DNA from: an uncultured Acetatifactor sp.
Lineage (GTDB): Bacteria > Bacillota > Clostridia > Lachnospirales > Lachnospiraceae
NCBI GenBank assembly: GCA_910587755.1
Contig: CAJUNZ010000031.1
Location: forward strand, 1-10,817
Direction of reading: 5' to 3'
DNA length: 10,817 bases
In this document: positions 1-6,461 of the stretch, piece by piece
Numbering within the stretch: the first letter of the stretch is position 1
Layout of the letters: the number at the start of each line of letters is the position of its first letter
Notes under the pieces: model-generated
Seen by the model: only the letters and a program-made list of their open reading frames with translations
Databases searched by the model: none
What the model was told of the DNA's origin: nothing
Position numbers and translations under genes: made by a program

Positions 1-73
1 CTATGCTATATACAAATTTAAACATTTTCCTAATCGAGGATATCTCTTTCCTCACACCATTCAACAATTTCAT
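1..73 (-). CDS. Possible start of an unidentified protein, cut by the window edge
   Basis: An open frame begins with ATG at 73 and runs off the left edge after 24 codons (begins MKLLNGVRKEI). A fair Shine-Dalgarno (AGAGGTG, 86-80) lies 6 nt before the ATG. A leftward promoter-like sequence lies farther upstream at 261-289. The peptide is rich in Lys, Ile and Phe and I do not recognise it. The stretch is clearly more AT-rich than the genes to its right. A different frame on the same strand (92 to 30) also reads as a plausible hydrophilic peptide ending in WCEERDILD, so the coding frame is uncertain and this could be a decayed gene. Only sequence to the left can settle it. Confidence 0.3.
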   Translation of the reverse strand, partial: MKLLNGVRKEISSIRKMFKFVYSI

Positions 74-148
74 CACATTCACCTCTAAATTTTCAAATAA
101 CTGTTGACAAATCTACCACATCCCTGCCCCTTGCTTTTCTCCCTGGCC

Positions 149-258
149 TCCTTCTCCCAATGGGGTTCTTTTCTCCCAGCGGAAATAGTTTCTTCCCCAT
201 GGGAATGGTTTCTTCCCAATGAGAGTGGTTTCTTCCCAATGGGAATGATTTCTTCTCA
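149..258. repeat. Imperfect 20-bp tandem repeats
   Basis: Three clear units of exactly 20 bp lie head to tail at 189-208, 209-228 and 229-248, with consensus TTTCTTCCCAATGGGAATGG. A more diverged unit (14 of 20 matching) lies at 169-188. Degenerate copies flank it at about 149-168 and from 249. Each unit carries a near-palindrome of the type TTCCCA-A-TGGGAA, perfect at 233-245. The 20-nt period is not a multiple of three, so this is not a protein repeat. No unique spacers separate the units, so it is not a CRISPR array. The array lies just downstream of a leftward promoter-like sequence and would fall in the 5' leader of any leftward transcript. Confidence 0.75.
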
Positions 259-260
259 TT

Positions 261-289
261 ATTATACAGGATATTATAAGAATATACAA
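261..289 (-). promoter_or_regulatory. Leftward sigma-A-type promoter-like sequence
   Basis: On the minus strand TTGTAT (289-284) is followed, after a 17-nt spacer, by a perfect TATAAT (266-261). Transcription would start near 254 and run through the 20-bp repeats toward the candidate gene at the left edge. The surroundings are AT-rich, so a chance match is possible. Confidence 0.4.
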
Positions 290-364
290 ATACAATTTAG
301 TTTTTCGATAATATGTCTTTCTCCTTCCTGATTCGTCAGCGCCGGCAGCATTTCCCTGTTGCGC

Positions 365-399
365 AAAAAAAGCCAGCCCGCAAAATTTACGGACCGGCT
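365..399 (-). terminator. Intrinsic terminator of feoAB
   Basis: Read on the minus strand, AGCCGGTCCG (399-390) pairs with CGGGCTGGCT (380-371) over 10 positions, including two G-U pairs, with a 9-nt loop. A run of seven T follows. It lies about 40 nt after the feoB stop codon. Confidence 0.88.
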
Positions 400-439
400 A
401 AACTATCAGAAAAATATAATTGTCACTTTGTCAGAAAAT

Positions 440-2446
440 CTACAGAAACAGGCTTCCTACCTGGAAAACCACAGTGCTCACCAGCCATGCCAGAAACAGC
501 TGGAAGGCCATCATGCCCAGGGTAAATTTCCAGGAACCGCTCTCCTTTTTCACCGTTGCCACCGTCGCCACACAGGGCACATACAAAAGGCAGAAGAGCA
601 TCAGGCAGTAGGCGTTTAAGGGGCCAAAAGAAGGATTGAGCAGGTGAATTTTCTCCACCACCGCCCCCATTCCCGCCTCCGAACCTGCCGCGCCAAAAAG
701 TACCGCAAAGCTGCTCACCACCACCTCTTTGGCGGAGATCCCCGACAGCAGCGCCACGGCAATCTGCCACATCCCTAAGCCCGCCGGGGCAAGCACCGGC
801 ACAAGAAACCGCCCCAGCATCGCCCCAAAGCTTTCCGCAGGATCTTCCACCAGGCCGGTGATCCCGAAGTTCAGCACAAACCAGATGGCAATAGAAGCCA
901 GAAAAATGGTGGTTCCAGCCTTGGACAGGTAGTCCTTGAGCTTGTTCCAGACATAAATGCGAATGGTTCTGGCGTTGGGCCTTTTGTACTCCGGCAGCTC
1001 AATCAGCAGGGAATCGTTGGCGCTGCCTTTTTCCAGACGATTCACTCCCAGAGCCACCAGGATCGCAATGACCATTCCCACCACATACATGGAAAAGGCC
1101 ACCAGCGCCGACGACTCCGGAAAAAAGATCTGGGAAAAGAGCACATAGATGGGCAGCCTGGCGGAGCAGGACATAAAAGGAGTCACCAGCATGGTCTTTC
1201 GTCTGTCCCGCTGGGTCTCTAAGGCTCTGCTTGCCATAATGGCGGGCACCGTGCAGCCAAAGCCAAGGATCATGGGAAGAAACGCCTTGCCCGAAAGCCC
1301 CACCTTTCCCATGACTGAATCCATCACATAGGCCACCCGGGCCATGTACCCGCTGTCCTCCAGAAGCGCCAGGGCCAGGAAAAGGATGAAGATATTGGGG
1401 ATAAATGTCAGAATTCCTCCCACCCCCGCAATGATCCCCTCCACAATCAGGGAGTTCAGCCACCCTGCCGCCCCCATGCCCTCCAAAAGCCCGGCGGCGG
1501 CATCTGACACCATGTCAAGCCCTGACTCGAACACCCCTTTCAGGGCATCCCCCACCGTAAATGTGAGGAAGAAAACCAGACACATAACCAGTAGAAACAT
1601 GGGAATCCCCCACAGAGGATGGGTCAGCAGGCTGTCGATCCTGTCTGTAGAAGCGGCCTTTTTCTTCTTATAAAATAGGATCTCTCCCATCACCTTCTCA
1701 ATATGGGCATACTTGCACTGGATAATCTCCTTCTCGTAACTACGGTCCACCACATGAGCCACCGAGATAGGATGTTCCTGCTTTACCTCCTCATCGTCCT
1801 CCAGAAGCTTGATGGCGTGCCATCGGGCGGAGGAATGGCTGGGATAATGAACCTGCATCATAGCTGTCAGTTCGGTAATTTTTTCCTCGATCTCCTGGGG
1901 ATAGTCCAGTATGTACTCCTCCATGCCCTCCTCACAGTGATGGATCACCCCATGGAGCAGAATGTCAAGGCCCGTTCGCCTGGCCGCCGACACCGGCACC
2001 ACGGGAATGCCTCCCAGAAGCTCCGGCAGCCGGTGCATGTCGATCTCCATGCCCCGCTCCTCCACCACGTCCATCATGTTCAGCGCAAGCACCACCGGCT
2101 TTCCCAGTTCCAGAAGCTGCAGGGTCAGATACAGATTCCGCTCCAGGGAGGAGGCGTCCACCACATTGATGATTGCGTCAATCTCATCATCCATGGCGCA
2201 CTGTCTTGTCACCTTCTCCTCAATCGTATAGCAGGTCAGGGAGTAGATGCCCGGAGTGTCCACCAGAGTGATGGAAGTGTCCTCATAGCTGGTCTCCCCC
2301 TCCACCCGCTCCACGGTGACTCCCGGCCAGTTGGCCACCTTCAGCCTGGAGCCCGTGAGAGCGTTGAACAGCGTGGTCTTTCCGCAGTTTGGGTTGCCGA
2401 TGCACGCCACATTGATATGTCTCTTCTCACCGCCGCCCTGTCCCAT
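440..2446 (-). CDS. feoB: Ferrous iron transport protein B (FeoB)
   Basis: This is the membrane permease for Fe(II), with a cytosolic GTPase domain fused to a transport core. The 668 residues fit the shorter FeoB proteins of Firmicutes. The N-terminal G domain shows G1 GNPNCGKT (17-24), the G2 region GVTVE (42-46), G3 DTPG (63-66), G4 NMMD (123-126) and G5 SAA (153-155). A helical linker follows to about residue 270. The membrane part starts near residue 280 and contains the conserved gate motifs GFGCTVPAIMA (395-405) and SCSARLPIY (426-434), plus a CVAT segment at 625-628. The ATG at 2446 is preceded at 6 nt by GGAGG and lies inside the end of feoA. The 20-nt overlap suggests translational coupling. 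There is no FeoC-like gene downstream; a terminator follows directly. Function is confident from motifs and the feoA neighbour. Confidence 0.97.
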   Translation of the reverse strand: MGQGGGEKRHINVACIGNPNCGKTTLFNALTGSRLKVANWPGVTVERVEGETSYEDTSITLVDTPGIYSLTCYTIEEKVTRQCAMDDEIDAIINVVDASSLERNLYLTLQLLELGKPVVLALNMMDVVEERGMEIDMHRLPELLGGIPVVPVSAARRTGLDILLHGVIHHCEEGMEEYILDYPQEIEEKITELTAMMQVHYPSHSSARWHAIKLLEDDEEVKQEHPISVAHVVDRSYEKEIIQCKYAHIEKVMGEILFYKKKKAASTDRIDSLLTHPLWGIPMFLLVMCLVFFLTFTVGDALKGVFESGLDMVSDAAAGLLEGMGAAGWLNSLIVEGIIAGVGGILTFIPNIFILFLALALLEDSGYMARVAYVMDSVMGKVGLSGKAFLPMILGFGCTVPAIMASRALETQRDRRKTMLVTPFMSCSARLPIYVLFSQIFFPESSALVAFSMYVVGMVIAILVALGVNRLEKGSANDSLLIELPEYKRPNARTIRIYVWNKLKDYLSKAGTTIFLASIAIWFVLNFGITGLVEDPAESFGAMLGRFLVPVLAPAGLGMWQIAVALLSGISAKEVVVSSFAVLFGAAGSEAGMGAVVEKIHLLNPSFGPLNAYCLMLFCLLYVPCVATVATVKKESGSWKFTLGMMAFQLFLAWLVSTVVFQVGSLFL

Positions 2447-2822
2447 CTTCCGCCTCCTTTTCTTCCCTCAGGGAGGTATTCCTCTGAATGTCCGTCTCCA
2501 GGGAGTCAGGTTCCAGGCTCACGTTCTCTTCTTTCCTGTTTCCCGTAACTCCTGCCTCCTGATTCCTGTTCTCCCTGCCGGTATTTTCCCCGGAATCCTC
2601 TTCCCGGGGGCTCACCTCAATGCTGGAGGAGATATGTTTTCCCAGCGCCAGCCGGGTACCCCTGACCCGAATGATCAGCGCCCCCCGCTTTTTTCTGTTC
2701 AGCACATTTACTATGGTTCCATCATTCAATCCCAGGGCCTGAAGCCGTCTGGTGATGGCAGGTTCCACATACAATCCCTCTATACAATAGCTGTTTCCTT
2801 TTTCAGCCTCGTAAAGTGTCAT
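2427..2822 (-). CDS. feoA: Ferrous iron transport protein A (FeoA) with a long hydrophilic tail
   Basis: FeoA is a small SH3-like cytosolic partner needed for FeoB-dependent Fe(II) uptake. Residues 1-70 form a typical FeoA domain: MTLYEAEKG, then IEGLYVEPAITRRLQALGL (about 14-32), the NVLNRKKRGALIIRVRGTRLALG core, and a final HISSSIEV. Family members usually end about here (roughly 70-80 aa). This one continues for 61 charged residues rich in Glu, Arg, Asn and Gly, giving 131 aa. I chose the ATG at 2822 because GAGGAAG lies 7 nt upstream; an in-frame GTG at 2852 has no ribosome binding site. The tail codons overlap the feoB start by 20 nt and contain the feoB Shine-Dalgarno. The tail may be read-through of former intergenic sequence or an inserted repeat. 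Confidence 0.93.
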   Translation of the reverse strand: MTLYEAEKGNSYCIEGLYVEPAITRRLQALGLNDGTIVNVLNRKKRGALIIRVRGTRLALGKHISSSIEVSPREEDSGENTGRENRNQEAGVTGNRKEENVSLEPDSLETDIQRNTSLREEKEAEDGTGRR

Positions 2823-2867
2823 GATAAGACTTCCTCGCTCGTTAATTGTCACTGTCTGTCAGCCGTA

Positions 2868-2896
2868 ATTATACCCCCACAGAGCCCAATAGTCAA
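2868..2896 (-). promoter_or_regulatory. Promoter of feoAB
   Basis: On the minus strand TTGACT (2896-2891), a 17-nt spacer and a perfect TATAAT (2873-2868) form a strong sigma-A promoter about 45 nt before the feoA start. I looked for a Fur-box-like inverted repeat (GATAATGATAATC type) over or beside it and saw none, so iron control is not shown by the sequence. Confidence 0.85.
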
Positions 2897-2943
2897 TGAA
2901 AGGATTTTTGGCAGCTTTTTGGAAAAAATATATAAAGAAGGTC

Positions 2944-2972
2944 TGTTCTTTAGCGCGGTTATGGTGTATAAT
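2944..2972 (+). promoter_or_regulatory. Probable promoter of glgCD
   Basis: A perfect TATAAT lies at 2967-2972, about 41 nt before the glgC start. The -35 position at 17-nt spacing (2944-2949, TGTTCT) matches the consensus only weakly, so an activator may be needed. It shares the 191-bp divergent region with the feoAB promoter. Confidence 0.55.
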
Positions 2973-3013
2973 GTTGGTATGAGCACAAACATACAATATA
3001 CAGGAGGGTAATT

Positions 3014-4222
3014 ATGGCAAAAGAAATGATTGCAATGCTTCTGGCCGGCGGGCAGGGTTCCCGTCTTTATGCACTGACAGAGAAGCTTGCAAAACCAGCA
3101 GTACCATTTGGCGGGAAATACCGCATCATCGACTTTCCCCTGTCCAACTGCGTCAACTCGGAGATTGACACGGTGGGTATCCTGACCCAGTATCAGCCCC
3201 TGGTGCTGAACGAATACATCGGCAACGGGCAGCCCTGGGATCTGGACAGACTTTACGGCGGCGTCCATGTGCTGCCCCCCTACCAGAAAGCCAGCGGTTC
3301 GGACTGGTACAAAGGTACTGCCAACGCGATCTACCAGAACATTTCCTTTATCGAGAGATATGACCCTCAGTATGTCATCATTCTTTCCGGCGACCAGATC
3401 TGCAAGCAGAATTACAGTGATTTCCTGAAGTTCCACAAGGAAAAAAATGCGGAGTTCAGCGTGGCCGTGATGGAAGTTCCCTGGGAGGAGGCTTCCCGCT
3501 TCGGGCTGATGGTGGCAGATGAGGACGACAGGATCACGGAATTCCAGGAAAAGCCCAAAGATCCTAAGTCCAACCTGGCTTCCATGGGTATCTACATATT
3601 CAACTGGGATATTTTGAAGAAATACCTGGAAGAGGACGAAGCGGATCCCGAGTCTGACAATGACTTTGGCAAGAACATTATTCCCAACCTGCTCAAGGAC
3701 AACCGCAGGATGTATGCCCACCACTTCAGCGGCTACTGGAAAGATGTGGGAACCATTTCCTCCCTCTGGGAAGCGAACATGGAGATCCTGGATCCCGAGC
3801 ACAGCGGCATCAACCTTTTTGACGAAGACTGGAAGATCTACAGCCGGAACAGTGGTATGACCGGCCACAAGATCAGCGACGGCGCAGTGGTGGAGAACTC
3901 CATGATCACAGACGGCTGCCGGATCAAGGGAACCGTGAAGCACTCCATTCTGTTTGCGGGCGTAAAGGTGGAAAAAGGCGCCGTACTGGAAGATGCTGTC
4001 GTCATGGGCGGCACTGTCATCAAGGCCGGAGCTGTGGTAAAGCACTGCATCGTGGCAGAAAATGTAACAATCGGAGAGAATGCCGTGGTAGGAGCCATGC
4101 CTGCAGGTGAAGAGAACGGCGTGGCCACAGTGGGCGCAGGCGTCGTTATCGGCAACAATGCCAAGGTGGGCCCCAACGCCATGGTAAAAAATAACGTAGA
4201 AGGCGGTGAAGAAGTATGGTAA
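3014..4222 (+). CDS. glgC: Glucose-1-phosphate adenylyltransferase, catalytic subunit (GlgC)
   Basis: GlgC makes ADP-glucose from ATP and glucose 1-phosphate, the committed step of bacterial glycogen synthesis. The 402-residue length fits. Visible motifs are the nucleotide-binding loop LAGGQGSRL (10-18), KPAVPFGGKYRIIDFPLSN (27-45), WYKGTANAIYQN (98-109), GDQICKQNY (126-134), the sugar-phosphate site FQEKP (177-181), SNLASMGIYIF (186-196) and the metal-site segment YWKDVGT (241-247). A left-handed beta-helix tail with hexapeptide-like repeats runs from about 288 to the end. The segment 126-134 differs from the usual GDHIYKMDY. The Asp of GTADA in E. coli GlgC is Asn here, and this position varies in Firmicutes. 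AGGAGGG lies just before the ATG. The gene overlaps glgD by 7 nt and forms an operon with it. Confidence 0.95.
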   Translation: MAKEMIAMLLAGGQGSRLYALTEKLAKPAVPFGGKYRIIDFPLSNCVNSEIDTVGILTQYQPLVLNEYIGNGQPWDLDRLYGGVHVLPPYQKASGSDWYKGTANAIYQNISFIERYDPQYVIILSGDQICKQNYSDFLKFHKEKNAEFSVAVMEVPWEEASRFGLMVADEDDRITEFQEKPKDPKSNLASMGIYIFNWDILKKYLEEDEADPESDNDFGKNIIPNLLKDNRRMYAHHFSGYWKDVGTISSLWEANMEILDPEHSGINLFDEDWKIYSRNSGMTGHKISDGAVVENSMITDGCRIKGTVKHSILFAGVKVEKGAVLEDAVVMGGTVIKAGAVVKHCIVAENVTIGENAVVGAMPAGEENGVATVGAGVVIGNNAKVGPNAMVKNNVEGGEEVW

Positions 4223-5358
4223 ATTCAAATACAAGTGCTCTGGGCATTATATTCCCCAACAGTTATGATACACTGGTTCCGGACCTGGTGAATGTGCGTT
4301 TGATGGCTTCCATCCCTTTTGCAAGCCGTTACCGCCTGATCGACTTCATTCTGTCCAGCATGACCCACTGCGGCATTGACAATATCTCTGTGCTGGTGAA
4401 CAATAACTACCATTCACTGATGGACCACTTAGACTCCGGCCGGGAATGGGATCTGGTCCGCAAAAACGGCGGTCTCCATATCTTCCCTCCCTTTGCGGAG
4501 AAATCTGCAAAGCCCTACACCGGCAGAGTGACCGCCCTGGCCAATATTCTGGACTTCCTGCGGGATGAGAAGGAAAAATATGTGGTAATGACGGACACCA
4601 ACGTGGTGGTGAATTTTGATTTCAGCGATATGATCCGGGCTCACATTGAGAGCGGCGCCGACGTAACCGTTGCCTACAATCAGCAGGAACTTCCGGAAGG
4701 CCTTATGAAATCCCTGTCCAACGACCAGGGTTACTACTACACCTTTGACATGGAAGATGGCAGAATCACCAAGATTTATGTAAATGCCAAGGATTCCGGC
4801 GTGCAGAATTTCTCCATGAACTTCTATGTGGTGGAGAGAGAGCTTCTGATTGACCTGGTGAACACAGCTTTTGTGCGGGGACAGGAATTCTTCGAGCGGG
4901 ATGTGCTTCTGCCCAGGCTGAACAAGCTGAATGTGCGCGGCTACAAATATGACGGTTATGTTGCGCGTATCTGCGATATGAAGAGCTATTTCGATGAGAA
5001 TATGAAGCTGTTGGATGAGTACAATCTGGACGCCCTCTTCTCCGGCTCCCAGATCTACACCAAGATCCGTGACGACAATCCCACCAGATACATTGAGGGT
5101 GCAAAGGCCAGGAATGTCATGGTTGCCGATGGCTGCGTCATTGAAGGAGATGTAGAAGACAGCGTTCTGTTCCGTGGCGTGAAGGTGGCAAAGGGCGCCA
5201 AAGTCAAGAACTGCATCCTTATGCAGGATTCCGTGGTGGAGGCAGGTGCAAATATCGAATACCTCATCATGGACAAAAATGTGACCATCACAGCCGGGAA
5301 AGAGATGAAGGGAACCGGCAGCTTCCCCGTCTACATTGACAAATTCCAGGTAGTCTAA
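4216..5358 (+). CDS. glgD: Glucose-1-phosphate adenylyltransferase, GlgD subunit
   Basis: GlgD is the GlgC homologue found next to glgC in many Firmicutes. It acts as a partner or modulating subunit of ADP-glucose pyrophosphorylase. The 380-residue protein keeps the fold: SRYRLIDFILSSM (37-49), matching the RIIDFPLSN segment of GlgC, and a beta-helix tail from about 296 (repeats such as VIEGDVEDSVLFRGVKVAKG, 308-327). It lacks the GlgC active-site signature: no GGxGxRL loop at the N-terminus, and TDTNVVVNFDF (126-136) stands where GlgC has GD...KxDY. This is the expected pattern for a non-catalytic or weakly catalytic subunit. The start codon lies inside the end of glgC, with a purine-rich GGCGGTGAAG before it, so translational coupling is likely. 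No other glycogen genes (glgA, glgB, glgP) are in the window. Confidence 0.94.
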   Translation: MVNSNTSALGIIFPNSYDTLVPDLVNVRLMASIPFASRYRLIDFILSSMTHCGIDNISVLVNNNYHSLMDHLDSGREWDLVRKNGGLHIFPPFAEKSAKPYTGRVTALANILDFLRDEKEKYVVMTDTNVVVNFDFSDMIRAHIESGADVTVAYNQQELPEGLMKSLSNDQGYYYTFDMEDGRITKIYVNAKDSGVQNFSMNFYVVERELLIDLVNTAFVRGQEFFERDVLLPRLNKLNVRGYKYDGYVARICDMKSYFDENMKLLDEYNLDALFSGSQIYTKIRDDNPTRYIEGAKARNVMVADGCVIEGDVEDSVLFRGVKVAKGAKVKNCILMQDSVVEAGANIEYLIMDKNVTITAGKEMKGTGSFPVYIDKFQVV

Positions 5359-5379
5359 TATAAAATAACATATCTAATA

Positions 5380-5424
5380 AACCTCCGTTCCCGGAATCTG
5401 ATTCAGGGGCGGAGGTTTTTCTTT
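5380..5424 (+). terminator. Intrinsic terminator of glgCD
   Basis: AACCTCCG (5380-5387) pairs perfectly with CGGAGGTT (5410-5417). A CCC/GGG segment inside can extend the stem. TTTTTCTTT follows. It lies about 20 nt after the glgD stop. Confidence 0.92.
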
Positions 5425-5483
5425 GAGATGCATAATCGGATGGAACTTCATCCATACTAGGTATTGGATGGAGGAACGATAAA

Positions 5484-6299
5484 ATGAAGAAAAAAACATT
5501 AGCAGCATTTACACTTGCGGCAGCGGTGGCAGCGGTCCCCCTCTGTGGGGAGGCTCCCTTGTCCGCAGCAGCCGGCATACTGGAAAATGACAGCATCCTG
5601 GGAGCAGGCGCCATTGTGCCCACCATGGCGGTTGCCGTCAATGGCTACCACGATCCCTTTGAAGTGGACTGGGAAGCCATAAAGCAGGCCATCGCCGCAA
5701 CGGGTGAGGAAGCCCGCAACGTGGATGTACTCACTGGCCGGACAAGTTCCATTCCCCGGGATGTCCTGGCGAGCATGGCGGGAAAAAATGTCACCCTGGC
5801 GCTGCAGACCGGCAACGGGCTGGCCTTCAGCTTTTCCGGCAGGGATGTGAACAATGTGGACGCCCAGGCAAATTTTGATCTGCTGCCCTCGGGCATCCCG
5901 GAGGCCGCCAAGCAGCACATCCTTTCAGGTACTCTGGGAAGCTATGAGTTCCATGTGGGCGGCTTTCCCTTCCACCTGAATGTGCATCTGAACTTTGGGG
6001 AAGAAGGAGCCGGAAAAACCGCCGCGCTCTACCGCTACGATGAAGTCACAAACACACTGCGGTTTGAGGGTACCTGCCATATAAACAGCGCCGGACAGGT
6101 AATGTTTGAGATGAAGCAGACGGGCATTTACCTGGCTGTGTCTCTGGAACAGCCTGCCACCCACACTGTGATGGGCGGAGATACGCTCAGCCGCATTGCC
6201 GCCAGGTACGGCACCTCGGTGAAAGCCCTGAAAGCGGCCAATCCTCAGCTCAAAAATCCTGATCTGATCCGACCGGGACAGTCAATCCGCCTGTATTAA
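5484..6299 (+). CDS. Secreted LysM-domain protein
   Basis: This is a 271-residue exported protein with a C-terminal peptidoglycan-binding LysM domain. The N-terminus MKKKTLAAFTLAAAVAAVPL is a signal peptide (charged start, Ala-rich core), probably cut near SAAA-GIL (about 30). Cys21 follows VPL and does not make a convincing lipobox. The central part (about 53-222) contains VLTGRTSSIPRDVLASM and VTLALQTGNGLAFSFSGRDV, the style of a beta-rich domain seen in clostridial surface proteins, which I cannot name. The LysM domain spans about 226-271 (THTVMGGDTLSRIAARYG ... LIRPGQSIRLY). GGAGG lies 9 nt before the ATG. The gene sits alone between two terminators. No catalytic motif is visible, so a wall-bound structural or binding role is inferred. 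Confidence 0.85.
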   Translation: MKKKTLAAFTLAAAVAAVPLCGEAPLSAAAGILENDSILGAGAIVPTMAVAVNGYHDPFEVDWEAIKQAIAATGEEARNVDVLTGRTSSIPRDVLASMAGKNVTLALQTGNGLAFSFSGRDVNNVDAQANFDLLPSGIPEAAKQHILSGTLGSYEFHVGGFPFHLNVHLNFGEEGAGKTAALYRYDEVTNTLRFEGTCHINSAGQVMFEMKQTGIYLAVSLEQPATHTVMGGDTLSRIAARYGTSVKALKAANPQLKNPDLIRPGQSIRLY

Positions 6300-6316
6300 T
6301 TATTATCTGTCATCAA

Positions 6317-6369
6317 CCCGGCTCACAGGCTGCTGTTTCTCAATTTCCAAAGCACCCTTGAGAGCCGGG
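6317..6369 (+). other. Structured 3' region after the LysM gene
   Basis: CCCGGCTC (6317-6324) and GAGCCGGG (6362-6369) are perfect complements enclosing 37 nt. Inside, ACAG/CTGT (6325-6336) and TCAA/TTGA can form smaller stems, giving a possible three-way-junction shape. No T run follows, so it is not itself a terminator. I see no promoter before it. It lies in the 3' region of the LysM mRNA and antisense to any read-through from the MATE gene. Confidence 0.4.
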
Positions 6370-6392
6370 AAAATCAGACGCAGGCAAAGATA

Positions 6393-6433
6393 CAATGCCT
6401 CCCCTGCGGCATGCGGGGGAGGCATTGATTTTT
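6393..6433 (+). terminator. Strong terminator between the convergent LysM and MATE genes
   Basis: CAATGCCTCCCC (6393-6404) pairs perfectly over 12 bp with GGGGAGGCATTG (6416-6427), followed by ATTTTT on the plus strand. On the minus strand the stem is followed by TATCTTT, a weaker tail. It may therefore act for both converging genes, best for the rightward one. Confidence 0.85.
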
Positions 6434-6461
6434 CAGTCCAGCCTGAGAAAGAGGTATGACA

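Noticed and set aside
112..117. Perfect plus-strand TTGACA as a -35 element
   Set aside because: No acceptable -10 lies 16-18 nt downstream and no rightward gene follows.
149..258. CRISPR array
   Set aside because: The 20-bp units are directly adjacent with no spacers, and no cas genes are present.
1703..2548. A 281-codon plus-strand open frame opposite feoB and feoA
   Set aside because: It is His- and Gln-rich with no motif, and lies antisense to the FeoB GTPase domain.
2823..2900. Fur-box operator at the feoAB promoter
   Set aside because: It is expected from function, but I see no convincing GATAAT-type inverted repeat at or near the promoter.
2849..4234. A 461-codon open frame on the minus strand opposite glgC
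   Set aside because: It is antisense to a clear GlgC with all its motifs. The translation is rich in His, Val and Phe without domain character and has no ribosome binding site; it mirrors the codon bias of glgC.
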